In this document: positions 36,799 to 46,200 of the stretch, piece by piece
How positions within the stretch are numbered: the first letter of the stretch is position 1
Layout of the letters: each line of letters starts with the position of its first letter
Assembly: GCA_903909435.1 (NCBI GenBank)
Contig: CAIVVT010000061.1
Location: 124,001-188,000, forward strand
DNA length: 64,000 nt
Direction of reading: 5' to 3'
Source: an uncultured Acidobacteriia bacterium
Lineage (GTDB): Bacteria > Acidobacteriota > Terriglobia > Bryobacterales > Bryobacteraceae
Notes under the pieces: model-generated
What the model saw: only the letters and a program-made list of their open reading frames with translations
Told to the model about the DNA's origin: nothing
The model's database searches: none
Program-made: the position numbers and the translations under genes

Positions 36799-39654
36799 TC
36801 AGGACGCTTCGAACAGGCGCTCGAAGAGCTGCCGGGTGCGCGCGCGGATTTGCAGCAATTCCAGGTGCAGCGGTTGGTCGGTCAGGTAGTCGGGAACCCA
36901 GCGTTTGACCAACGCGGTAAGGGTCTCCAGCGAACTCTCGGAGCGGGGCAGGTCCCCTTCGGTGTGACCGAAAATCAACCGCAAACCGTGATCCACGGCC
37001 CTGTAAAATGTCGCGGCATCGACCATGAACTGGGCATCGTTGTGTTCCAGATGGCCCATCTTCTCGATCACTTCGATACGCTCTGGCGTATTCAGAACCT
37101 TGAAGAAGATGCCCGCGCTCTTTAGCCGCAGGTACATCAAAGCGAAGTCGATGTCGTAGTAGCCGCCAGCCGCACTCTTCAGCGGGTTGCTTTCGCCGTG
37201 CTCGCGCTCGATGCGGGTCCGCATGAGGCGCAATTCCATGCGCGACCGGCCGCTTTGGCCGTAGCGCCGCCAGTCGATCTTCTGTAGCTCGGCAAGGAAC
37301 TGCGTGGCCCGCTCGATGTCGCCAGTGACCGCGCGCGCCTTCATGTAGGACAGGCCTTCCCAGGCCTCCGCCTTGTGGGCGAAATACTCACTGAAAGCGC
37401 CTTCGGATTGGACCAGCGCGCCGCCCTGGCCATTCGGCACCAGTCGCGTGTCGACCGCGAACATGGTCCCGTCGCCGGTGTAGGAACCGAGGATCGAGAC
37501 CAGCTTTTCGGCCACTCGCGTCCAGAAGTGCAACTCGGGCAGATCTGCATCCGGCAGGATGAAAATGAGGTCCGCATCCGAGCCCAGGTCAAACTCCTGC
37601 ATGCCCAGGCGGCCCAGGGCAACCACCATCATCTGCTGCCACGGCGAATAGTTGGGGCTGGCGGGCGGATGGCTCTCGAAAACCTGGGCCAGCGCCAGCC
37701 GGTAGCAAGCCACGATGGCCGCGTCGGCCAGAGCCGAGGAGCGCTCCAGAGTCTGGAACACGGGTGTCAGCAGGCAGATCGATTCGGCCTGAATCCGGAA
37801 CATCTGGCGCAGGTAGAAGCGGCGGATCTCAGCCACGTCCTCGATCATCGGCAGCACTTCGCCCAGCGCCATCTTCGAGTGGCCGCGCGTGCGCATGGAG
37901 CGCAGTTCTTCGAAATAGTCCGGCGCGCGGACCAGTTGCTCCGCGAAGTAGGGGCTGTGCTGGAAGAGATCGAGCAGTTGGCCGGCCAGCACCGGATCCT
38001 GGTTCAAGGCGCGCAGCCAGTCGTCGCGGCGGATGAGCGCTTCGAGAAAATGCTCGAAGGCGATGCGGTTGCGTCCGAGCCGGGTACGCGCGACGGCAGC
38101 GGCGAAAGCTGGCGCGCGCTGGTCGAGGAATCTTACCAGGTTGCTGACCACCGGTTCGCTCAAAGGCTGCTCGGAGACGCGCGGGGCCAGGCTAGTCACA
38201 CCTGCCGACACGGGCGATTGCGTGTAGTACAGCGGCTGCTGGGCGTGGATAATGCGCTCGTAGACCTCCTGCACATGCTCCAGGTGCTCGTTCAGGTGCC
38301 GCAGCAGCGACTCCGGGGTGCTCTCCTCGCCCAACCGCGCGGCAGGCATCCTGCGGGCCACCAGGTCCAGTTCATCCAGCTTTTCCGGCAGTGCGTGCGT
38401 TTGACGGTCCTCGGCGAACTGCAGTCTGTGTTCGAGATGGCGCAGGAACTGGTAGGCGTTCACCAGCCGGGAGTATTCAGAATCGGAGAGCAGGTCCTTG
38501 TCGCGCAGCCGGTTCAGCGCCAGCAAGGTGCCCGAGTTGCGCAGCCAGACCGCGCGCCCGCCGTGGACCCTCTGGAGGCACTGCACCAGAAACTCGATAT
38601 CGCGGATGCCGCCGCGAGCGAGCTTCACATCAGTGCCGCCGGGCCGCTTGCGCGCGGCCAGTTTGTCGCTGATGCGCTCGCGCGACTCCGACATGGACTC
38701 GACTGCCGAGAAGTCGAGCGTAGTCGAGTAAATCATCGGCTGGACCCATTCGAGCAGCGCCCGCGCCGGCTCGGGGTCGCCAGCCGCACAGCGTGCCTTG
38801 ATCAGCATCTGCAATTCCCAATCGCGCGCGCGCTTCGAGTAATACTCCTTAGCGGCGTCGAGCGAGATGCTGACCTCGCCCAGGCGCCCATCGGGCCGCA
38901 GGCGCAGATCGACTCGGTAAATCATGCCCTGGGGAGTGTAGGTGGCCAGCAGTTCCGTGAGCCGGTGGGCGAGCTTCTTGAAGAACTCGCGATGCGTCAG
39001 GCCGTGTGCGCCTTCAATCGCGCCGGCGGCGGAGTACACGAACATCAGGTCGATGTCGGAGCTGTAGTTGAGCTCCCGGCCGCCTAGCTTGCCAAGCGCC
39101 AGCACCGAGAAGCCGCAGACGCTGCCGTCGGGCAGACGGGGTACCCCGAACTTCTGCTCCAACTCCGCGCGTACCGAGCGGTAAGCGGCGTTGATGATGC
39201 TGTCCGCCAGGTTGCTCAGCTCTTCGGTGACCTCCGGCAGGGCCGCGAAGCCCAGCACGTCGCGCACGAGAATTCGGAGAATCTGCCGGCGCCGGAAACT
39301 CGCCAGGCTCAACGGCGAGAGCGCCTCGCGCTGGCCGGGGTCGCCCTCCGCAACCCAGCCGGCCAGATCGGCCTCCATCTCCACTACCGAACGCACCCGG
39401 TGCAGGCTGCCTGACTCCAGGATGGCGATCAGCCAGCCCGGGTGGCGCAGCAGCGTTTCGGAAAGAAACTCGCTGGACGAGAAGACCGTAATCAGCGCCT
39501 GCAGCCCGAACGGCGTCCAGGCGATCTGCTGAAACTCGCTGGGGTTGGCTTCGCAGAACCGCTCCAGCCGCAGCACCACCGCCTGCGGGTCGGCCGATCG
39601 GCTGAGCAGAATTTCAAGTCCTTGCTGGAGGTCGGGCGGGATGGAGTGCGTCAC
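36799..39654 (-). CDS. glnE: Bifunctional glutamine synthetase adenylyltransferase/deadenylyltransferase
   Basis: About 951 residues. The protein has two nucleotidyltransferase halves. The N-terminal one carries LNYSSDIDLMFVYS and GGIRDIEFLVQCLQ (deadenylylation), and the C-terminal one carries FDLGSDADLIFIL and YYDIDFALMYLRL (adenylylation). It modifies GlnA in response to PII and so tunes nitrogen assimilation. The open frame extends 54 codons further upstream into the MOSC gene. The GTG at 39654 gives a length close to the 946 residues of the E. coli enzyme, but no clear ribosome binding site confirms it and a TTG at 39711 is possible. Confidence 0.93.
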   Translation of the reverse strand: MTHSIPPDLQQGLEILLSRSADPQAVVLRLERFCEANPSEFQQIAWTPFGLQALITVFSSSEFLSETLLRHPGWLIAILESGSLHRVRSVVEMEADLAGWVAEGDPGQREALSPLSLASFRRRQILRILVRDVLGFAALPEVTEELSNLADSIINAAYRSVRAELEQKFGVPRLPDGSVCGFSVLALGKLGGRELNYSSDIDLMFVYSAAGAIEGAHGLTHREFFKKLAHRLTELLATYTPQGMIYRVDLRLRPDGRLGEVSISLDAAKEYYSKRARDWELQMLIKARCAAGDPEPARALLEWVQPMIYSTTLDFSAVESMSESRERISDKLAARKRPGGTDVKLARGGIRDIEFLVQCLQRVHGGRAVWLRNSGTLLALNRLRDKDLLSDSEYSRLVNAYQFLRHLEHRLQFAEDRQTHALPEKLDELDLVARRMPAARLGEESTPESLLRHLNEHLEHVQEVYERIIHAQQPLYYTQSPVSAGVTSLAPRVSEQPLSEPVVSNLVRFLDQRAPAFAAAVARTRLGRNRIAFEHFLEALIRRDDWLRALNQDPVLAGQLLDLFQHSPYFAEQLVRAPDYFEELRSMRTRGHSKMALGEVLPMIEDVAEIRRFYLRQMFRIQAESICLLTPVFQTLERSSALADAAIVACYRLALAQVFESHPPASPNYSPWQQMMVVALGRLGMQEFDLGSDADLIFILPDADLPELHFWTRVAEKLVSILGSYTGDGTMFAVDTRLVPNGQGGALVQSEGAFSEYFAHKAEAWEGLSYMKARAVTGDIERATQFLAELQKIDWRRYGQSGRSRMELRLMRTRIEREHGESNPLKSAAGGYYDIDFALMYLRLKSAGIFFKVLNTPERIEVIEKMGHLEHNDAQFMVDAATFYRAVDHGLRLIFGHTEGDLPRSESSLETLTALVKRWVPDYLTDQPLHLELLQIRARTRQLFERLFEAS

Positions 39655-39725
39655 GGATGAGAGCGCAAGTTGCGCGTGCCGGGCATCGCCGAGCGTGGTT
39701 TTGGTGGGCAAACAAGGCCATCCGG

Positions 39726-40256
39726 TCAGACCGCTTGGTCCGCCAAGGCGATTGTAACACCTGTATGGATGAGTCCACGTTGAACAACGGACGCATAAAA
39801 GCCACCCATCGCCCAAACCGGCGAGGCTGGGTCGCCAGCTTTGGCCGCGGCGTCGTAAAGCCGCTTCTGCAGGCGCGGCCCCCCCGGCTGGTTATACTCA
39901 TCCAGCGCGCTGCATGGCTCCCGCAAGGTCGTCAGTTCGATGGCGGCGTCGCCCACCACGAAGCGCTGACCGGTGCGCAGCTTACGGAAGTCGATCCCGC
40001 TGATGGTCAGGTTCTCTCCCAGCGCGCCGGGGAAAACGGGGAAGCCTTCCGCCTGCAGCGTCTGCAAGTCCTCCATTGAGATGAGCAGCAGGGCTTTTTG
40101 CGGCCCCCCGTGGAATTGAGGGTGGAAATGCCCGTCGCCTTCGATTCCGAGCAGGTTGACCGACGCTCCGGCGACCGCAAGTTTGGGCACGCCGCCCTTT
40201 GAAATGCTGACCTGGTGCACGGTGCCGGTCAACTCTGGCGATTCGATGGGGCTCAT
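39726..40256 (-). CDS. MOSC domain protein
   Basis: 176 residues with MOSC features: an early GSV-like strand, GIEGDGHFHPQFHGGPQKAL, FPGALGENLTISGID and the conserved REPCSALDEY cysteine segment. MOSC proteins bind molybdenum cofactor or handle sulfur, as in YiiM-like proteins. It lies upstream of glnE, probably in one transcript, although the functions are not obviously linked. The substrate is not predictable from the sequence. Confidence 0.88.
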   Translation of the reverse strand: MSPIESPELTGTVHQVSISKGGVPKLAVAGASVNLLGIEGDGHFHPQFHGGPQKALLLISMEDLQTLQAEGFPVFPGALGENLTISGIDFRKLRTGQRFVVGDAAIELTTLREPCSALDEYNQPGGPRLQKRLYDAAAKAGDPASPVWAMGGFYASVVQRGLIHTGVTIALADQAV

Positions 40257-40447
40257 GCCCCTAGGCTAACCGAAGCAAGATGTGCGCTGGTGTCCATGGC
40301 CGGTCGACCATTGCACGAGGCGCAGCTACTTCGATGTTGGCCGTTGGCGAATCAGCCGGATGCATCCAACCGCCAATACGGTAAGCTGGTCGTGACAATT
40401 CGCCGATTCTCATCGGGCATCGACACACCTGATGGATATTCCGCCCT

Positions 40448-43396
40448 ATGCGCCCTTCTTCAGTCCCTTCCTGCTTCCTACGCCGCACCGTACTCGCCGT
40501 CTGCTTCGCGCTCCTCATTGTCCTGCAGTGGCGGGCCTCAGCCGCGACAAACGTCCAACTGACCAACGCGGGGCTCGATGGCCCCTACCTGCCCGTTCAG
40601 AGCGGCGGGCAAATCTCGGGCGTCATCGCCACCGGTTGGTCGGATAATTCGAATTGGGGCGTCACTCCAACGCCAACCATCCTGTACTCCCAGGAGACCG
40701 CCAACTGTCACAGCGGCGCTTCCTGCCAGAAGATCGACGTCACCAGCGTAGCTTCGGGGCGCATGCAGTTCGTGCAGGGGTACTCACAAACGGCCGGGAG
40801 TATCTACACCGTCTCGGCGTGGGTTCGCGGCACCCCCGGCGTTCAAGTGGCGCTCTCCGTCCAACAAGCCAGTTCGCCTTACGCGACGATTGTTTCGGGG
40901 TCGATCACACTCGCGGACGCGTGGCAGCAGGTCTTGGCGATGGGCTACGTCACTGCGACGGAGAGTGTGTATCTGATGCTCGCCATGAGCTCGCCTGGCA
41001 CGGTATGGGTGGACGACTTCGCCGCGTCCTTCACGCCGGGCACCAGCGCACCGGCTCCGCTGCTCGGCCCGATTCCGCGGTCGTTCTTCGGCATGCACGT
41101 CGCCAACTACCAGCAGGGCAGCGCGCGCAACACCGGTTTCGAGCCGCCGTTTGCGCTGGTGGGCGTGAATAACTCGGTCAGCGGCCAAATTGCGGCCGAC
41201 TGGTCCGACAACTCAACCTGGGCCACACCGCTGCCGGTGATTACCTATTCGGCTGACACCGCGAACCCCCACTCGGGCTCCTCGTGCCAGAAGATCGTGG
41301 TCTCGAATGTTGGGGCCGACGCCCTACAGTTCGTCGAGCCGGTCAGCGTCATCCCAGGGCAGAAGTACACCTTCTCCGCCTGGTTGCGCAGCGCTGATGG
41401 CATGCCCGTCCGGATGATGGTCCGCCAGGGACCGGCGCCGTACACCGCCTACAATGACGGCGGCTATCCGTCTCCACTCACCCTGACCTCGGATTGGCGG
41501 CAATACTCCGTCAATGCGACAGTCCAGGACAGCGGCGATATCCTGCTCATGTTTCAGTCCAACTCCACGGGTACGGTCTACATCGACGACGTCACATTCA
41601 CCGACGCGAGCGGCAAGCCCGTCTCGGGCGGCGTGCCTTGGCCACAGGCACCTTTCGGTATGCTGCGCCTGTGGGATTCCGGCACCGCGTGGACTGCGCT
41701 GGAACCGGTCAAGGGCGTGTGGAACTGGGAGCCGCTCGACATGTGGGTGGCCGCCGCCGAGTCGCACGGAGTCAATGAGATTCTGCTGACCATGGGCCAG
41801 AGCCCCGCCTGGGCGTCGTCCCAACCGGACAATGTGAATTACATTGGCGCCGGCGCGGCCGCACCTCCCACCAACATTCAGGACTGGCGCGACTACATTA
41901 CCGCCGTAGGCAAGCGCTACAAAGGGCGCATTCGCAACTATGAGGTCTGGAACGAACCGAACGACCCGACGTATTACGCGGGCACCGTCCCGCAGCTCGT
42001 CGATCTGACCCGCGAAGCCTATAAGATCCTCAAGTCTATCGACCCCGGCAACACCGTGGTCGCGCCCGTGCCCTACGCGGCGGGCTATCTCGACCAGCTG
42101 TTGCAGGCGGGGATGGCGCCCTATGTGGATGTCATTTCGTTCCACTTCTACACCTACACAGCGCCGCCCGAGCAGGTCGGTCCCGGCATCGCCAATGTCC
42201 GCCTGGTGATGGCGAAGAACGGCGTGAGCGCTATGCCATTCTGGGACACGGAGGGCGCTTCGGGTGATACCACGACCACTGAGGATCAGGGCGCTGCCTA
42301 CCTGGTCCGGCGCTACCTGGTCGATCTGGCCTACGGCTCCGCCCGCTACGACTGGTACACCTGGAGCAAGGGCAGCACGTTCTGTGCCGCCACCGAACAG
42401 AGCGATCCGCGCCAGCTCACCAAGGCTGGCGTTGCGTTCCGCGTTTTGCAGAATTGGCTTTCCGGCGCCTCGCTGACCGGCGTGACTATCGATTCCGCAG
42501 GTACCTGGCAGGTCGGGCTGAAACTCCAGGATGGCAGCGCCGGAATGATCGCCTGGAACCCTTTGACGACCGTGCAAATCACGCTGCCCTCCGGCATCCA
42601 CGCCTCGACCGCACGGGACATTTTCGGCGGCTCCACCGCGGTATCCGGCCCGACCGTACTGGTCAACGCCTTCCCGCAGTTGTTCTCCGCTTACAACCGG
42701 CCGCTGCCCAGCATCCTTTCGGTCGTCAATGCGGCCGACCGCACCGGCAACATCTCGCCCGGCGCGCTTGGCGTTGTGACCGGTTCGAATCTCGCACCTG
42801 CGGCCGGTTCCGCGGAGCTAACCCCGCTGCCTGCGGTGATGGGGGGCACCAGCGTCTTTGTGAACGGCGTGATCGCCCCGCTGATGTACGTGGACCCGAA
42901 CCAGGTCGTCTTTCAGGTGCCTTCGAGCACGGCGCCGCAGAACGCCAGCGTGCTGGTTGGCTCGACGTCAGGCCTGAGCAGCGCAGCCACGGTTCCGGTC
43001 AGTGCGGCGGCGCCCGCGATCTTCCAACTCGCCGGCCATGCCGTCGGCGTGAATGCGGACGGGCGCGTCAACAGCCCGGCACACCCTGCGGCGGCCGGAT
43101 CTAACCTATGGGTCTATTTCACCGGCGTCGGGCCGGTAACGCCCGCGCCCAACGACGGCTCCGCCGCCTCGGGCACGCCCGCTTTTGCGGCATTTCCCGC
43201 CACCGCGACCATAGGCGGCATCCATGCGACGGTTCAGCCGGTCGCGTTGACCCCGGGATTTGTGGGAGTTGCCGGGACCGTCGTCCAGGTACCCGCCTCG
43301 ACGGCAGGCGACCAACCCCTGGTCATCACCGTGAACGGCGCGGCCAGCGCTCCGGCCGTGGTGTCCATCGTCCCCGCGGTCGTCGTACCGCACTAG
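40448..43396 (+). CDS. Secreted GH39-like glycoside hydrolase with two CBM-like repeats and a Soli_cterm domain
   Basis: 982 residues. A signal peptide (TVLAVCFALLIVLQWRASAA) is followed by two repeated beta-sandwich modules (~40-190 and ~225-390; both have HSGxSCQKI and TVxVDD/VYIDD elements) that look like carbohydrate-binding modules. A TIM-barrel glycosidase follows (~390-680), with the acid/base in YEVWNEPND (Glu503) and the nucleophile in PFWDTEGASG (Glu602), the arrangement of family 39 and related clan A enzymes. The C-terminal ~240 residues (VVNAADRTGNISPGALGVVT and on) match the Soli_cterm domain I associate with Solibacter-type secreted proteins. It probably acts on plant or microbial polysaccharide outside the cell. 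Substrate specificity is unknown. Confidence 0.85.
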   Translation: MRPSSVPSCFLRRTVLAVCFALLIVLQWRASAATNVQLTNAGLDGPYLPVQSGGQISGVIATGWSDNSNWGVTPTPTILYSQETANCHSGASCQKIDVTSVASGRMQFVQGYSQTAGSIYTVSAWVRGTPGVQVALSVQQASSPYATIVSGSITLADAWQQVLAMGYVTATESVYLMLAMSSPGTVWVDDFAASFTPGTSAPAPLLGPIPRSFFGMHVANYQQGSARNTGFEPPFALVGVNNSVSGQIAADWSDNSTWATPLPVITYSADTANPHSGSSCQKIVVSNVGADALQFVEPVSVIPGQKYTFSAWLRSADGMPVRMMVRQGPAPYTAYNDGGYPSPLTLTSDWRQYSVNATVQDSGDILLMFQSNSTGTVYIDDVTFTDASGKPVSGGVPWPQAPFGMLRLWDSGTAWTALEPVKGVWNWEPLDMWVAAAESHGVNEILLTMGQSPAWASSQPDNVNYIGAGAAAPPTNIQDWRDYITAVGKRYKGRIRNYEVWNEPNDPTYYAGTVPQLVDLTREAYKILKSIDPGNTVVAPVPYAAGYLDQLLQAGMAPYVDVISFHFYTYTAPPEQVGPGIANVRLVMAKNGVSAMPFWDTEGASGDTTTTEDQGAAYLVRRYLVDLAYGSARYDWYTWSKGSTFCAATEQSDPRQLTKAGVAFRVLQNWLSGASLTGVTIDSAGTWQVGLKLQDGSAGMIAWNPLTTVQITLPSGIHASTARDIFGGSTAVSGPTVLVNAFPQLFSAYNRPLPSILSVVNAADRTGNISPGALGVVTGSNLAPAAGSAELTPLPAVMGGTSVFVNGVIAPLMYVDPNQVVFQVPSSTAPQNASVLVGSTSGLSSAATVPVSAAAPAIFQLAGHAVGVNADGRVNSPAHPAAAGSNLWVYFTGVGPVTPAPNDGSAASGTPAFAAFPATATIGGIHATVQPVALTPGFVGVAGTVVQVPASTAGDQPLVITVNGAASAPAVVSIVPAVVVPH

Positions 43397-43432
43397 ACCG
43401 GCAGAACTGCGGTGACGCGGCCGCCTGATTCC

Positions 43433-44626
43433 CTATTTGGCGAGCAGCAGGAGCGCTTCGTCGGCGCTGTTCTCGCGAGCGAGGTCGAGGGCGGTCTTGC
43501 CCGCCTTGTTGCGAAGCGTGCGGTCTGCGCCGCGTTTGAGCAGCAGTTCGACGCTGGTCCCGCGATTCCAACTGGCGGCGTGGTGCAGGGGAGTCTCACC
43601 GCTCTCCGTGTCTTTGGCGTTGATCGCCGCGCATTTGTCCAGCAGCAGTTCGACGACCGCCGTCTGCCCCGCGAGCGCCGCATCGTGCAGCGGGGTGCCG
43701 CCCGAGGCGTTGCGCGCATCGACCTTGGCCCCGTGGGCGAGCAGCGCCTGCGCCACGGCCACGTAGCCTTTCAGCGCTGCATCGTGCAGCAGGGTACCGC
43801 CGCCAGGACAAGGCATGTTGGCGTCCGCGCCTTTATCGAGCAGCAGCGAAACCACGTCGGCCTGCCCGTGCAGCACCGCACCCTGGAGCTGTCCGGAGGC
43901 AGTCTGGCCTCCCGATTCGAGTTTCGCCCCGTGTGCCATCAGTAATTCGACCACCGGCGTGTGCTTGAAACGCAGAGCTTCATCGAGCGCCGTAGCTCCC
44001 GCCGAGTCGCGGGCCGCGATTTCCGCGCCGGCGTCGAGCAGCACCAGGGCTACGTCGGCATGGCCTTGAATCGCCGCCTCGTGCAGTGGCGTCGCACCGC
44101 TTTCCGAGTTCCGGACGTTGACCGTCGCTCCGCGCGCGATCAGCAGCTTGACCATATCGGCATGGCCGCGCCAGGAAGCCTCGTCAATCGGCGTCGAGCC
44201 GGCATCGTCGGCGGACCTCACGTTCGCACCCTTGTCGAGCAGCATCTTTGCGATTTCGACATGGCCGCGGTTGGCGGCGAGATGGAGCGCCGTCGAACCG
44301 CTGCGGTAGCGCGCATTCACGTCCGCCCCGTGGGCCAGCAGAACCTCCACCACGGCGCGGCGGTCCATCAGGACGGCATAGTGCAGTGGCGTGGAACCCG
44401 CCTCCTTGTGGCGGGCGTTCAGGTCGGCGTGGTGCTCGATCAGGAGTTCAACGATCTTGGCCTCTCCGCTCCAGGCCGCGTCGTGCAGCGCCGTTCCGCC
44501 CAGGGAATCGTACTCGTTGACGTCGGCCCCATGCGCGAGTAGTGCAGACACGGTTTCGATGTCACCCCCGCGGGCGGCTGTGTGCAAGTCGGAAAAGAGG
44601 AGCAGACAGAACAGCAGAGGCGTCAT
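43433..44626 (-). CDS. Secreted protein made of twelve ankyrin repeats
   Basis: 397 residues. A short hydrophobic start (MTPLLFCLLLFSDLH) serves as signal peptide or anchor. Twelve consecutive ankyrin repeats of 33-34 residues then fill the rest, most with the GxTPLHxAA...VVxLLLxxGAxVNA pattern. The seventh and eighth are the most divergent. There is no catalytic domain. It should be a protein-binding module in the periplasm or outside the cell. It is convergent with the GH39-like gene (36-base gap) and has no operon partner. Confidence 0.93.
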   Translation of the reverse strand: MTPLLFCLLLFSDLHTAARGGDIETVSALLAHGADVNEYDSLGGTALHDAAWSGEAKIVELLIEHHADLNARHKEAGSTPLHYAVLMDRRAVVEVLLAHGADVNARYRSGSTALHLAANRGHVEIAKMLLDKGANVRSADDAGSTPIDEASWRGHADMVKLLIARGATVNVRNSESGATPLHEAAIQGHADVALVLLDAGAEIAARDSAGATALDEALRFKHTPVVELLMAHGAKLESGGQTASGQLQGAVLHGQADVVSLLLDKGADANMPCPGGGTLLHDAALKGYVAVAQALLAHGAKVDARNASGGTPLHDAALAGQTAVVELLLDKCAAINAKDTESGETPLHHAASWNRGTSVELLLKRGADRTLRNKAGKTALDLARENSADEALLLLAK

Positions 44627-44707
44627 CGCCCAGCCTCTAGCACTCCGGTTCGAAGCGTCGAAGAGGCCCTTCGCAGCACGCGAAGTCCCCGGTCCGGCGC
44701 AGCTTCC

Positions 44708-46039
<1,332 letters not shown>

Positions 46040-46188
46040 AAGGGCACCAAGCTAACGCAAGGAAGCGACGACGGATCGTCTTGATTCTAACTTAACTTGA
46101 TGGTCGCGCTGCCGCGCGCGTTACACAAGCGGCCCGCTTTGCAGAAATGGCCTGAGGCGTTGAAAAGCGATGCCGCCGGCGCGACCGA

Positions 46189-46194
46189 TATAAT
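46189..46194 (+). promoter_or_regulatory. Perfect -10 box placing transcription start at the S9 peptidase ATG
   Basis: TATAAT ends six bases before the ATG at 46201, so the transcript would be leaderless or nearly so. A TTGAAA lies upstream at 46160-46165 but with a 23-base gap, too long for a normal -35 box. Confidence 0.35.
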
Positions 46195-46200
46195 CCGAGC

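Noticed and set aside
43397-43432. Intrinsic terminator between convergent GH39-like and ankyrin genes
   Set aside because: The 36-base gap shows no clear stem with a T-run.
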